DNA from: Aedes albopictus
Taxonomy: Eukaryota > Arthropoda > Insecta > Diptera > Culicidae
DNA: 64,000 nucleotides
Direction of reading: 5' to 3'
Assembly (NCBI RefSeq): GCF_035046485.1
Contig: NC_085137.1
Span: forward strand, 456,067,004 to 456,131,003
A model generated the notes under the pieces. That model had not been told where the DNA came from. It saw nothing but the letters and a program-made list of their open reading frames with translations, and made no database searches. The first letter of the stretch is position 1. The number at the start of each line of letters is the position of its first letter. Shown one piece after another: positions 23,480 to 37,300 of this stretch. Position numbers and translations under genes: made by a program.

Positions 23480-23675
23480 CCTATTTTGGGCACTTTTCTG
23501 CTATAACTCAGTCAATTCTGAACCAATTGACACAATTTTTGGAACGCGATGAGATACGTATAATATCTAACCGTGTACGAAATTTCAAGTCAATTGGTTT
23601 GGAATTGACTGAGTTATAGCGAAGAGTGACTAAAATACCGGCCGCTGCCCAAGTGGTTCGCTACCCTACTAACAC
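23480..23675. repeat. Inverted-repeat segment (actcagtcaatt family)
   Basis: aactcagtcaattctgaacc (about 23509) is mirrored at about 23592-23617. It is homologous to 2560-2712. Confidence 0.55.
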
Positions 23676-23687
23676 ATAAGGTAGATA

Positions 23688-24300
23688 AAGATGCGACAAG
23701 CCGGGCTCAACAGCCGAGGTACGCTTTTCACAAAATCTGGTGTGTGCTTTGCGGACGACATGGACATTATTGCCAGAACATTTGGAACGGTGGCAGCCTA
23801 CACCCGTCTAAAACGTGAAGCAGCAAAAGTCGGACTATTTGTGAATGCGTCCAAAACAAAGTACATGCTGACAGGCGCATTCGAACACGACCGGGTCCGT
23901 CTAGGTAGTAATGAGACGATAGATATTCCTTCGAGGTGGTGATGTACAAGACGCTGATAAGACCAGTGGACCATGCTCGAGGAGGACCTGCAAGCACTCG
24001 GAGTTTTCGATCGACGCGTGTTAAGGACGATCTTCGGCGGTGTGCAGGATATTGGTGTGTGGCAGAGATGGATGAACCACGAGCTCGCTGCACTTTACGG
24101 CGAACCCAGCATCCAGAAGGTGCCCAAAACCGGAAGGATATGGTGGGCAGGGTAGGTTGCAAGACAGCCGGATAACAACCTTCAAAGCTGGTGTTCTCGA
24201 CTGATCGGGCTGGTAGAAGTGGGGTGGAGCGCAGAGACCACATGACCTGGCGAGCATTGGGCGCGAACGAGGATGGAGAGCGGCAGCCACAAACTGAGTA
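23688..24300 (+). pseudogene. LINE reverse transcriptase fragment, RTE-like
   Basis: A FADD active-site block (residues CFADDMDII at about 23745) is followed by a typical KREAAKVGLFVNASKTKYM stretch. After a deletion near 23930-23945 and frame changes, a YKTLIRPV segment (about 23942) appears in another frame. The C-terminal block VLRTIFGG...WMNHEL (23973-24155) and a trace of the final domain to about 24290 follow. This is the order expected for the palm, thumb and C-terminal region of an RTE-type non-LTR reverse transcriptase. It is dead: truncated at the 5' end, internally deleted and stop-containing. The clade is a judgement from motif style. Confidence 0.8.
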
Positions 24301-25257
24301 GGGGTAGTCGGGGTAATTTGGACAATGGGGCAATTTAAGCGCCACTAGAAAATCACTTAAAATCTAGTAAATTTTAAAAAATCCACGTAGGAGCTCCAAT
24401 ACTGGCCTGATATTGAAGCGATTGAAACATTAGAACGAAGTAATGGATCACTGAAATAACTAAAACGGCCGCTATCAAATGAACAGATGTTTGACATAAC
24501 TCGACTGCTGTCACAATGTTAATGTCCATATACGGTGGCGCCTTTGTTTACATGTGGTAAACGAAAGAAAAGCTTGCTTCATTGATCCATTTAGTCTCAT
24601 ACCTAATTTAGAAAAATAAAATTTAAAATTGGTGGGCAAATTACCCCGACGAGGGCTGAACAAAAACACCTCATAAGACTTCTTTTGTTTAAATACCTTA
24701 GATAACTTTCAAAATAGTTTGTTTTCTGTATACCATAAACTGGGGTGTAGTTGATCTGGGGTGAACCTGATCACTCAATTACCCACGGATATCGACTTTC
24801 AATGAAGTTACCATTCCATTTAAATATTACGTCATTGACATGCGAATGGTAAAAATATAATTGTTGCTTCCTTGAAAGTCTATATCTGCGAATAATTGAG
24901 TGATTAGGTTCACCCCAGATCAACTACACCCCAGTTTACGGTACTTCAAGTTGAAACTATATGATTCAATATCAAGCGAAGCATATTAAGTTTGTATTGC
25001 ATTAGGCGATATAAATTCTTCATTGAAAATAGGGTGCTCATATTACCCCGACGGTTCAAAATCGACGCAAAAACAAACCTGTTTTCAAAAAACATACTTT
25101 GGCATTTAAACACAATTAGACTATGATATTTTTATGCAACTAGTATAGTATTATCAGAAACATTCTGACCATACGATGTGCGAGAGATTCATCGTTGTTT
25201 TCTGCATCTTCAGTCGACTTTTGCTTAAGGTGGGCAAATTACCCCGATTCACCCTAT
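24300..25257. mobile_element. TIR element of the GGGGTAATTT type
   Basis: agtcggggtaattt near 24306 is mirrored by aaattaccccgatt near 25235-25250, and internal 'aaattaccccgac' copies occur near 24637 and 25042. It is non-coding. A second TIR element is nested at 24731-24943. Confidence 0.6.
24731..24943. mobile_element. Hairpin MITE with ~51-bp TIRs
   Basis: taccataaactggggtgtag at 24731 and the next 30 bases are mirrored, with about one mismatch, up to 24943 (ending cagtttacggta). It is about 213 bp and non-coding. Its ends resemble those of 1611-8493 and 51149-52066. Confidence 0.85.
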
Positions 25258-25439
25258 TATGGAGAAATATTGTTGATTCAATTTTATCTTGAGTTTGATG
25301 TACTTACATAATACTGTATAAATAATAATACCCGGAGCTTCTATGTCAATATTGTTTTCGGAGTGATCACCATCTTTCTGCGCACTATACAAACAATAAA
25401 TAACGTTCTCCTTTTCTTCTTTTTCTTTTTCTACTTCTT

Positions 25440-25680
25440 CTTCTTTATGGCTCTACGTTCCCAGTGGCACTTGGCCTGCCTCTCTTCAACTTAGTGTTCT
25501 CTGAGCATTCCCACAGTTATTAATTGAAGGGCTTTCTTTGTCTGCCATTGCATGAATTTGTATATTGTGAGGCAAGGACAATGATACTCTATGCCCAGGG
25601 AGTCGAGAAACTTTTTCCGTCTTCAGATTGGTGATCCGTAGCCTTGACCACTAGTCTAACTGGAGAAGTGTAAAAATTAG
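25440..25680 (-). mobile_element. Diverged SINE copy
   Basis: Contains decayed counterparts of the SINE at 20166-20445 in the same order: 'cttagtgttctctgagca', 'cacagttattaattga', 'atgatactctatgccca'. The tRNA-like head is poorly preserved and no target duplication was identified. Confidence 0.65.
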
Positions 25681-26500
25681 AGGTTGAGAGAAAATTACGG
25701 TTCAAGTTTTTCTGAGTTCTGAATAATTGTTAGGATTTCAATGTTGTTCTAGGAACGTCGAGGTTTTTGTATCGAAAATCACCTGTAGCGCATGCTAATA
25801 CATTATTTAACGGGTAAAGAGATATTTAATAACGAAAGGTGCAAATTGATTGTGATGTTCTTTCTGTCTAACACCTGGCCCCAAGGTAAGACTATCGGGT
25901 TTCGAACAAAGATCCTTCTAATGTCTACATTTCCGTTTTACACCATCTTTCTTCAGGCTCTCTATCCAGGCTGTTGCGTGCGTCACCCTCCTTTGTATCA
26001 GGTTATGATCCTTTCTCACGTGCTCATCTTTGTACCCACATGCTTAGCGAAGTCCGTTTGTGCGTCGAGTGGGAAGCAACAACAGAAAAGGGAACCTCCG
26101 ATAAGCGCGTCGCACTTCTCAGCCAGCAGTCTAAATTCAGCTGTTGTTACTTCGAGTATCCCTTCATCAAAGTCCCATATTATGGAGGAACCTAGGAATG
26201 AACCGATGTTTTTTTGTTCGTTTCTTTTTCATGGTAAATAAAAATGCATTTCATCAAAGCAGGCCTTGGCGGTAGCGCATAGCAGAACAGACAACATGCG
26301 AACATGCCTGCTTATGCTGTTGGCAATCGAACAGGTAACCGTAAGCGTGAGCGTATTTCCTGTTCGCTGTCTACGAATGCAGGTGATAAGCGGGTTACTA
26401 GATGTCTTTTCAATTTATAAAGTCAAAGGTGGCTTGATTGGATGATCAAATGTGTTTCAATCCATACATTGATGCTTTTGTAAATTGATTTAAAAAAAAA
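25681..26500. other. Intergenic, nothing certain
   Basis: The open frame at 25792-26241 lacks any recognisable domain and overlaps another in a different frame. This stretch may include upstream regulatory DNA of the Rab gene, but no site can be identified. Confidence 0.4.
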
Positions 26501-26879
26501 CTTTTAAGATATGTTAACCCCAAACTCCGCTACGGTAGTAGCATGTTCCCGTTTCCCAATTCCTTTATCCCAAGTGAAGCGTGTCCTTTTGCTCCATAAA
26601 TGAAACATAGAACTGCGTGCGTGTACCGTCGTTCGTCGTCACCTGGGCCGTACCCCTAGGGAACGGGGAATCGTACTTCTGAGCTTGTCCTTGGTACACA
26701 AACACCACCACCAGCGCAGCGCTTCGGTTGGGTGGTTGCCGTGGGTGATCCTTGCATTCGCGCCCGAAGGGATTCCTCGCCTGCTAGGATCAGTCGCGCT
26801 AGGTCCGTCGTGGCGACGCGAACTTTTTTTGCTATCGTTATTTTTCATCAAAAACAAAAACGAGGAACCGTGGGAAACG

Positions 26880-29800
26880 ATGCCGACTTTCCGGAAAGCG
26901 GGCAAAAAATCAACCAGTTACGAACTGCTGAACAACAATGTGGACTACGGAACTCGGAAGGTCGATCGGATGCCCGCGGCTTACTGCGATCGGGCCAGCC
27001 CGTACCGCGATCGGGTGGATTTCGGTGACCGGACTAAACGGGTGTGTCGCAGCAATTCCGGAACGGTTACGCCCTTTTATCTGTGCGCGTGTAAAGTGAT
27101 TTTCGTGGGCGATGTGGCGACAGGGAAAAGTTCGCTGGTCAATCGGTTTTGTCACGAGATTTTCGATGCGGAGTATCGCGGCACGATCGGAGTGGACTTC
27201 GAGGTGGAGAAGTTTCAGGTTTTAGGGCATTCGTACAGTTTGCAAATGTGAGTTGGGGGACTTCGGAGGTGAATCGCATCATAGTAATCTGGTGTTTTCG
27301 TTACTGTTAACAGATGGGACACAGCAGGCCACGAGCGTTTCAAGTGCATTAGCCAGGCGTACTATCGCAATGCAAACGTGGTAGTCGTAGTGTTCGATCT
27401 TACCAGAGCCGAATCGTTGTTGAACGCCCGAAGGTGGTTGGACGAGGCGTTGAAGGTCAACCATCCGGGAGTTTTGAAATTCTTGGTTGGGACTAAAAAG
27501 GATTTGCTGGTAATTCATTAAAATTTAAAATCTCAAATACCGATCACATGAACATCGTAAAACTTTATAGGGTAACGAGTCGACGTGCCTCACCGATGTG
27601 GAAAAAGAAGCCATGACCATGTCCAGTGATCTACATGCCGAGTTTTGGTCCGTATCGGCACAAACGGGGGAGAATGTCACAAAACTTTTCCAAAGACTGA
27701 CTGCCTTGGCCTTCGATACGGCCGTACAGCGACTCATGGAACCGAACAATCCGGTGGTGCATCCGGGTGGAAATAGTCTTCTCAGTAAGTCATTCGTTTC
27801 ATACTATAATGCTTATTTACATTATTTATAATATCAGTCTAGGGTAGTCTATACATACACAGCCATCCATAAAAAGGAAACTTCTATATTTTGTTTGTCA
27901 TTATCAATGCTTGCAGCACATCGGAGATGCAATGAGCCTCTGCACGAATCTGGCGTACTGCTCAATCCACAGAAAATTTGAAAACAGCTCGCACAGTAAA
28001 AGTCAAATGTACCTTCACTGTGCGCGCTTTTTTCAAATTTTCTGTGGGAGTGAGCAGGACAGGGCAAATTCGTACAGAGGCTCATACAAGAAATGAAGCG
28101 GCCAGGCCTACTGTTTGAAAAGTTTAGCATCACTTCTAAATTCATACTGCTGTATCTCGAAATCTTGATACAGTCTTCAGCAAAGTTGTTCAGAAGGTCA
28201 CTAACATCTTAAAGACAAACAGTTTAGTTCACAACTCTGCCGCTAGGTAACACTAGTGGTTACGTAACAATAAGTATTCTCAACCATATCGTTCGTGATC
28301 CCAATAAGATAGAAAGTTCAAGTCTTCGGCAAAGTTTTTCAGAAGGGCTGTGGCATCATAAAGCAAACAATTTGGTTCGCAGTCCTGCAACTAGGGGACC
28401 CTAGTGAGTATGCAAATATGTGCAATTTATATAGCTTTATCTTACCATCTTGATAAAATAGAAGATTCGGTTCTTCGGCAAAGTTGTTAAGAAGGCCGTT
28501 TGCATTCGGTCGGCAAACAGTTTAGAGTTTAGTTCAAAGTTATGTCACTAGGTGGAGCTGGTATTAGTGGTGTGTATGTAAAATTTGAGCATGTTTAACA
28601 AATTCTACAACAAGAATTAATTTAATACGAAGGGAATCAGACTTGAATCACTAGAATATGAATTGGATTTGTACTGAATCACTTGATCATGAAGCGAATC
28701 CCACCTGAACCACTTGAATATGATGTGAACCAGACCTGAATCACTTCAATATAAAGTGAATCAGACTTGAATCACTTGGATATGAAGTAAGACATGAATC
28801 AGTTGAATGTTAAGTGAATCAGACTTGGATCACTCAAATATGATGTGAACCAGACCTACTTAAATGTGAATTGAATCAAACCTGAATCTCTTAAATATGA
28901 TGTGAACCTGACCTGAATCACTCGATTATGAAGTGCATCAGACCTGAAACACTTGAATATGAAGTGAATCAGACCTGAACCATTTGAGTATCAAGTGAAT
29001 CAGACCTGTATCCCTTGAATATGGAGTGAATGAGACTTGAATCACTTGAATATGATAGGAAGCAAACCTGAATCTTTTGTATATGAAGTGAAGCCGACTT
29101 GAATCACTTGAATATGAAGTGAACCTGACCTGAATCACTTGAACATGATGTAAACCAGACCTGAATCATTTGAATATAAAGTGAATCAGACCAAAATCAC
29201 TTGAATATGAAGTGAATCAGACTTGAATAACTTGAATATGAAGTAAATCACTTATCAGACTTGAATAACTTGAATATGAAGTGGATCAGGCATGAATCAC
29301 TTGAATATGAAGTGAACCAGACCTGAATCACTTGAATATGAAGTAAATCAGACCTAAATCACTTGAATATGAAGTGAATCTGACTTGAATAACTTCAGTA
29401 TGAAGTAAATCAGAGCTGAATCACTTGAATATGATGTGAATCAGACCTGAACCACTTGAATATAAAGTAAATCAGACATGAATCACTTGAATATGAAGTG
29501 ATTCAGACTTGAATCATTTAAATATGAAGTAAATCAGACCTGAATCGCTTGAATATGATGTGGACCAGACCTGTATTATTTAATTATTAAGTGAATCAGA
29601 CCTGACTCACTTGACCCAAGTAACCAGTAAGCATTTAAAATAGCATTCCTTCAGCATTATAGTAGCCTTTACGACAAGGCGTTTAATGCTAATTAGCCGT
29701 ATATGCACCTATAGTGCTACCTCACAGCAGGTTTTGGCAAAATAACGGGCTGTCTTAGTGCTATCCCTTCAGGAACGTCGTGACGAAATGTCAAAGAAGC

Positions 29801-31290
29801 GTAACGCCTCGTCGAGCAAAAAAAAAAAACAAAAATAGATTGACGTCTGCTTCTCGTTCTCTCAGCCTGCTTCTCCGCTTCATCGTCCTTCCATATTCCA
29901 GCCGGTACTTTTTTGCTGATTTTTGTAGTGATGTAGGTTTGAACTTATGATCCGGAGATTGATTAATCATATCTGCTTCGGATTCTGTTGCTCCTGATCC
30001 ACGATGCTAAAGCTGTCCCGGTGGCGTGCGTTGATTTAATCGCCAATATAAAGAATGATTCGATAACAGCTTCAGATTCAACATCCAAAACTTGTTTTCA
30101 TTGGGATATTTCATTGTGGTAAAGCATTACGATCCCTTCTTTTAAATATCTGTGGAATAAGATTGTTTCTTCCCTCTTTCAAACAATCCTATGATCCACC
30201 AAAGCATTCACCTATTCGGCACATATTTTCCGACGAAATGATAAATAATTGGTGATTTTTGATGGACAAGTTCCCAATCCAATCCAGCTGCAGTAATATT
30301 TTCTTTGGTGCTTTTGGATGAGTAGGGGAAAATGAAGAAACAAAAAAGATGCACAAATTTGTAAACAGAAGCTTAGGCTCTGTAAGAGAGAGACAAAATG
30401 TGTTGCCAAATGCGTAACATATCTCCCAACCTTTTTGCTCCTAGCATTTAAAGAGCAGTTGAAAAGCATTCTGTATGCTCCCAAGTGAAACCACTTCAAG
30501 CAGTTGAAATGCTAATTAACAGCCGAAAGCTTTTGAGCAGCACAGCCTATGCTAACTCAAGGCAGCTATGCATTCGAACTGCTTATGTAGGGCAGCAAGC
30601 AGTTTAAATGCGTAATACGGGCTGATACACGGCTTCTTCAAATGCTTAGTGATTACCTGGGGAATATAAAGTGCATCAGACCTGAAAAACTTGAATATGG
30701 AGTAAATCAGACCCGTATCTCTTGAATATGATGTGAATCAGACTTGAATCACTTGAATATGAAGTGAATTAGAGCTGAATCACTTGAATATGAAGCAAAT
30801 CAGACCTGAATCACTTGCTTATGAAGTGAATCAGACCCTTGATCAGACCTTGATCACTTGAATATCAAGTAAATAAGACTTAAATCACTTGAATATGATG
30901 TGAACCTGATGACTTTCTGAACCACTTTGCCGAAGATTTGAATTTTCTATCTTGTCGGGATCTCGGTATAGAATTGGTTTAAAATGCTTATTTTTACATG
31001 CTCACTAGTGTCACCTAGCAGCAGAATTGCGAATCAAACCACTTGTCTTTAAGATGTCAAAGACCTTCTGAACAACGCTGTAACTTTCAGTTTTCAGGTT
31101 ATGCTAAACTTTTTGGGGTTGATTAATTTCATGTGAATGCTTACTAGAACTTCTGGAGAAAATGCTGGTCACACGATTCAGACTTACGTGACAAAATTCT
31201 GGAAAATCCTGACAACTTTTGAGTTTATTACAGCACCGCACTCTAGATTGGTTTCATGGCTCATACTGATTTCGTTACTATCCCAATTTT

Positions 31291-31324
<34 letters not shown>

Positions 31325-34300
31325 TGGATTTCTTAACTTTTTCTACATATAAGCACTTCCACTCCAAAGATGAAATTCTTATGCCGTTTTTCTTTTTGAT
31401 CCAGTTCCAACCTGGGTTGGAACTGGATGAGATCACAGTTTCAACCCCAACCCGACTTCGGTTTCGCTTGTACTAAAGTTTGTTTGAGTTTGTTTGACGT
31501 TTGTTTGTTTACACATTTTCCGCCAATCCAGTTCCAACCCAGGTTCAAAAAGAAAAACGGCATTAAAGAAATTCTTGAAGAGGATCGTAGTGTGCCACGC
31601 TTGTTGACGGGAGTGAAAATTTTCGCTCCCGTCATTTATTTTTAGTTGTAATTTTCATCATTTTTTTCAATTTTCCTCAAATTGAATGTTCGCGTCTGTA
31701 TTTGCATATGTGAAGTTCAGTAAGAAAATCAGTGTCCGGGAGAAAGGAAAAAAGTGACCGAAAAAAAAGCTCCGAAGAAAAAAAAGTTTGTAGTGTTTGT
31801 TTTCCTACTGCAAGGTTTCCAGCTTAACCCGAAAGATGACCAGAGCCGTGAAGAAGGACAGAAACTGGTGAGAATGTTCCACGTCATTATAAATATTTCA
31901 AACGTGTCCTCAATCTGTTTCCTTTCTGATAAGCCTATTTATTCTCATACGATTGTTGCATTTTTATATTAGTGGTAAGTTTCAATTTGACAATAATTAA
32001 CCGTGTTGCAGAAAAGATTCAATCTTCACCGAGAAAAATTCTACTCGGTCACTGAGTTGGGCCTGCTCATAGGTCGGGGATCATTTGTTTTCCTGCTCAG
32101 TTTCAGCCAGATGTGGAAAACTCATTGCCAATGGGTTGTCGCACATTTGACGGAAGCTGGGTGGGGGACGGGGGATTTTTCGATATCTGAGTGGGACCAT
32201 CAACTCGATGACTAAGTTTTTCTCGGTGTTCCCTCTGAAAGCTCTTCCGATTGTTGAGTTTCCGCTACCCCTCACCAGATGCAAATATTAAACATGCTCT
32301 CACACGGTGAATGAAACAATCACAAAATACCTTAACACCTCTCCCATCCAATAGCAACACAAAATAAAACTACTTCGAGTGAGTTATCTGTTCAGGATTT
32401 CTAATTAAAATCACACCTGGTTGTGGCAGCCCAGAACGGTATTATTTCTGTGATTCATTTTTCATCGATTTGGCATCCTTGCTGATCCAATGAGAACAGG
32501 CTGAACAGCCACATCAAATCACCCGATTCAGCTACAAAGAAGCACGATCAAAATCATTCAGGTTTGGGTTTGGATCGTATGTGGGCTCGAGATAATCGTT
32601 CTTTTTTTCAGATTTCAGCATTATTGACTAGAATACTTAGAAATCATTGCGTAGAATCCGCTCCAACACATAATCCTAATCTTTTCGAATGCTCCCGAAC
32701 ATGTCCTATCCATTTCTCCTTTTTTTACTTAGTAAAGTGAAGTGGAGTGAAGGAGTTGCTTTGTGTATGCTCTCACCCATGGCGAGGATGTAGGAAAAAC
32801 TTTGATTTTGATACGTCTATCAAGCAACTGTTTTAAATTTTTGCAGAGTGGTACTTCGAAAGAAGATCGCTCAAATCTTATATAGTTTTATAGAATAATA
32901 TTTTATTGAGACTTGATTTTTGAAATTTTAGATTTATTTATAGGCATCACTGAAATGCGATCAGTTTAGGTGAAGAGGTGACGAGGCCACATGTTGAATT
33001 TTCGGGGTGCAGGCCTGGGGAGCCGAGGAGTGGTGGTTGGCGCTGGAGGTTGGTTGATTGGTGACTACCAGCAGGTGACTAATCGATCGACTTTTTAGTG
33101 CGGGCCGTCGTTCGGTTCTTCAGATTTGTGCTCTTGTGGTTTTGGGGTGTGGCTTCGTCACATCTTCACCTTAACCTATTTGGATGTCCTGTTACATAGA
33201 ATCACATATCATGGGCAAAATGATGTTTTACAGACTGTTTAACTATTTTATTTACACAAAAATAAGGTATTCAATAGAGTAACCTGGAGACTGCTCGTAT
33301 TGGAACGAGATACTAACAATTTTATGCAGTTTGATTTTCAGCTTAGAGAGTATTTAAATATATTTTTATTTCATTGTACTACATATTTTATTTGAATGCA
33401 GTATATTCCATTATAAATTGATTATATATCATCTATCACGTTTACATCTTATTATTACATATAATAATGCTTTATTTTACTATCTTGGTTGTGAATCATT
33501 TAAATTATCGACAAGCTGATACTTTATTTAATTTCAAATAATATTTTATTCTTCAATTCCCAGAAAGGTTAGTCCTTCTCACTCCCCAAACCATCCCGTA
33601 GAAAGCTTAGCAAGTGATTCAAATTGCATTACGCAGTATGTCTGATGAGACTGTTGGAAGGTGCAGATAGTTTTTCTATTGCAGGAAAATATTTTCAAGT
33701 CAAGGATAATAAGAAGCAGACTCTGGCCAACCATTTTTTTTTTTAAATTATCAATACTTTTATTATTATTATTATTTTATTGTAGCAAGAATACTGATGA
33801 GTTTGCAACTGGATACGTTATTATCATTTCAATTTTCTACCCTACAACTTGCTCGTAAAATGACTTGCCAGCGATTAATATTCTTTCAAATAATCTACAG
33901 ACTGATACTGATTATTACACTATATTTTATGACTACTTTCATTGCTTCTACTATATTTTACGAATACTTGAGACGATGTTTGGTGGTGTAACAAAACTGT
34001 TTATACAATGATCTTCAGCCTCAATAAAATAACACATTTTATTACTATTTTATCATTATTAATCAACTTAATTTCAAGAGTATTTAGTTAAATTAAATTA
34101 TCTAATGGTTGAATTATCATATCTTCTACTAATTTTTACTCTTCCAGCGGTAACCAGGTATATGATTGAACTAAATGTATAATATAATTGTTCTACGCTT
34201 TTTCGCCAAGGAAAGCCTCCCATAAAACCCCATCCACATCCAACTCCAGATATCTATGAAGTGGGCCAAGTTCTTGGACATATTCTGAGTAGATATCTAA

Positions 34301-37300
34301 TCAACATTTCCTCCCCATCCCTGCTGATCGTAAGGACCTGGCCAGGTGTCGAGAGTTCGTTAAATGAAAGGCTTGTCAAGTCCCAGGCAACTTTTCTGGC
34401 GCATTAAACTTCTCAATCGACAGCCACCCCAGGATGTGTACGGTCGGCTATGCTATGCTATGCTATGCTATGCTATGCTATGCTATATAAGCACTTCCAC
34501 TCCAAAGATGTTTCCCAGGAGGTTAGGGTTTCAAAAAAGTTTCAGGAGGTGAGAAACACAAAAAAAAACTTCCGATCACAAATGATGTGTTTTTAACTAA
34601 CTAATTCATAATGAAGAGTCAATCGAGTAAAACTTAGGATAAATTCTTGATCGAGTTCTTGAAACCATTAAAATATTTCCTCAAAAGATCGTTTGGGGAA
34701 CCAGAACCAGCTATTCACTCTCTAGAAAAAATACTGAAAACATTTCTGAAGCTTTATCTGAAGAAGTTTTTGAGAGATCTCTGCAAAAATCCAGAGTTAC
34801 TTACTGAAGAAGTTTTTGAACTGATAAAATATCGTGGCATTTTCTAAAACAAAACCCTTGCCTCTGTCTGATATTCCTGTTAGATTTCTCAAAGATTTAG
34901 TGCATACATCTCAGGAAGATCGTTCTGAAGAAAATATTCTTGAACAAAAAAAAATATTCTAGAAGTTATCTACGAGCAAACTGAGGAAGGATATTTTTTT
35001 AAAAGATGATTCATTGAAACTCTTTTGAACAATTCATGGAGAAATCTTCAATCAATGTAGGCACTAAACTTCAAGACATACAGGGGATGGCCAAAATGTT
35101 TGGGATAGGCAACTTTTTTTCTCCAACAAAAAAATTCAACATGCTGTTACTTTTCATAGAGTGCATCAAAAAATCTCAAATTTTGACTGTTTGTCAACCT
35201 ATTATATGTGCATTTTTGGTACAAATTTGGGCTCGATTGATTAATGTTTCGCAAAGTTAGAACCGTTCGGGTAAAACACTCTTTTTTAGACAACTCATTT
35301 TTGAGCTGTCATATCTCGGAAACTAGTGAACCGAATTGAATGAATTTTGTAACGTTCATTAACAATATATTGATCCTTAATACGAGGGTGACAAACAGTC
35401 AAAATTTGAGATTTTTTGATGGACTCTATGAAAAAATATAGCATGTTGAATTTTTTGTGAGAGAAAAAAAAAATGCCTATCCCAAACATTTTGGCCACCC
35501 CCTGTATATGAAGCCATTCTCGGAGGTTGTCTTGGAAAGTAATATTTCCAGACTCCTACTTTTATTAACCCTCGAGCAGTCGCGTCTTCGACTACCTGCA
35601 ACGGCACTACGTTCACGCTGTGTATCACAAGCGTGCATTTTTCATGGTGCGTGTACTCAGTACACGACGCGACCGCTCCCGGGTTAACGTAAAAAAAATA
35701 AATTTAAAAAATAAAATAAAAACAAATTTCTGAAAGAATTCCAAATCTGGTGGAATTCCTTAACTATATCCAGAGGAGGATTTTCTGAAAAAAAAATCTC
35801 TGTAGTTATTCCTGATTCATTAATAGAGAAATTGGGAAACTTTGGTAAAATTTTGAGGAGTGCTGAATTCGAACTGAAGAAATATTTTAAAGTAAAAATC
35901 TTTTTTTTATAAAGTTGAGGAGCAAATGCTACAGAAATTCTTCAAAATGTGAGAAATTATCACCATATTTATTTATTTATTTTATTTGTGATAATGAATT
36001 TCATAAACAAACCCTGTGCGAATCTCTTCTTTGGAAAAAAATCTAAGGAGAGATATAGAATGAAACTCTTGAGGAATTCCTAAAACTTGTTTAACATTCC
36101 TCATGCATCACATTTGGAACAGCTTGCTGACGTAGTTGTACGGTTTGGGTAAAAAATGACACTGATGCACAAGGAGGGTTAAGTAAATTTTACAAAAAAA
36201 AAAGTCCAAAAGAATGAAATACTGAGAAAAACAAAAAATGAAAAAATGGAAAACAAAGTTTAAAAAAATACACTGTGAAGATTTTTCATAAATTTTTTAA
36301 TGAAAATCCCGAAGAAATCTCAGAAGCAATCCGTGCAGGATTCTCTGGAAGAATGAAGTTTCTTAAATCAGAAGTACAGAAACTATGAAGAATTACTGAA
36401 AAACATAAAAAATGAAAAAAATATATTTTCCCTGGTTTGAATACTCGCGGGAGTTGGAGGAATATCTGAGATCTTTTAAGAAATTTCAGAAAATATTACT
36501 GGAAAAAATGCCTATGAGATTTCGGGGGGAAATTTCTGAAGAAATATCTGAAAATTTTCTAAAAAATAAAGATTTTTTTATGTAATTATTTTTTTTTATT
36601 GATCTTCTAACATATCGTTAACTGAGGCACTATCCTTGTTAGAATATCTCATGGAGTTATCGGACGAATTATTTAAATATTTTTTTAAGGAAACTGTGGA
36701 GAAACTCTTGGAGGATTCCTTGAAAAAGTGCTGCTGGATTTTCAAGAAAAAAATCAGAAAAAAATGTCTGTTGTCTTTTATGAAGAATTTTCAGTAAAAC
36801 ATCTGAACGAATCTCTGGATTTGTGCACGAATTTCATTTGCCAGTTTTTTAGTATCTTTTTTCTTCGAAGAAGCCGTAGAGAAATTCTTGATAATGTTTC
36901 GAAAAAATAAAGGAAGGAATCACTATATGCTACCTGATGTGATCTTTACAGCCGTTTAAAACAGTTCATGGAGAAATTCCGTCACGAAATGCTTGTAGCG
37001 ATTTCAGAAACAATTTTGATTCGAATTCTTTTAAAAAATGTAAAAGTTTTTTAAGTTATACCAGAACACTTTTGTGCAGATTTTTTTTTAATAGATTGAG
37101 GGATACTTGAAAGATAATTCAAGAAACGTTTGAAGAAATCTGTGATACTTGAACAGAATTCTGGATAAAAAAATCATGAATAAACCTTCAAAGGAATCAT
37201 CTGGAAGAAACCCTAAATGATTTCAAATTATTTCTAGAAGGCTTCCAGAAATAATTATAAATATATCGAAGAGAAGCCCTCAAAAAATTTTTAAGAGCAA

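Larger units (their letters stand above)
34630..37300. repeat. Degenerate GGAATTCC-type tract with MITEs
   Basis: Diverged gaagaaattc/ctggaaga units with AT-rich spacers. Three MITEs inside it are listed separately. No gene frame has any domain. Confidence 0.5.

Noticed and set aside
27849..28145. Possible extra Rab exon at 27918 (cttgcag acceptor) with Cys-rich frames on both strands
   Set aside because: The sequence is a hairpin MITE (27934-28083), and it does not continue the Rab C-terminus as well as 47963-48033.
28600..30905. CRISPR-like array (regular 31-bp repeats)
   Set aside because: Repeats are contiguous with no unique spacers; it is a eukaryotic minisatellite.
33661..33991. Hydrophobic frames that might be membrane proteins
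   Set aside because: The region is extremely AT-rich, which yields Phe/Ile/Leu codons by chance; no start context or family resemblance.
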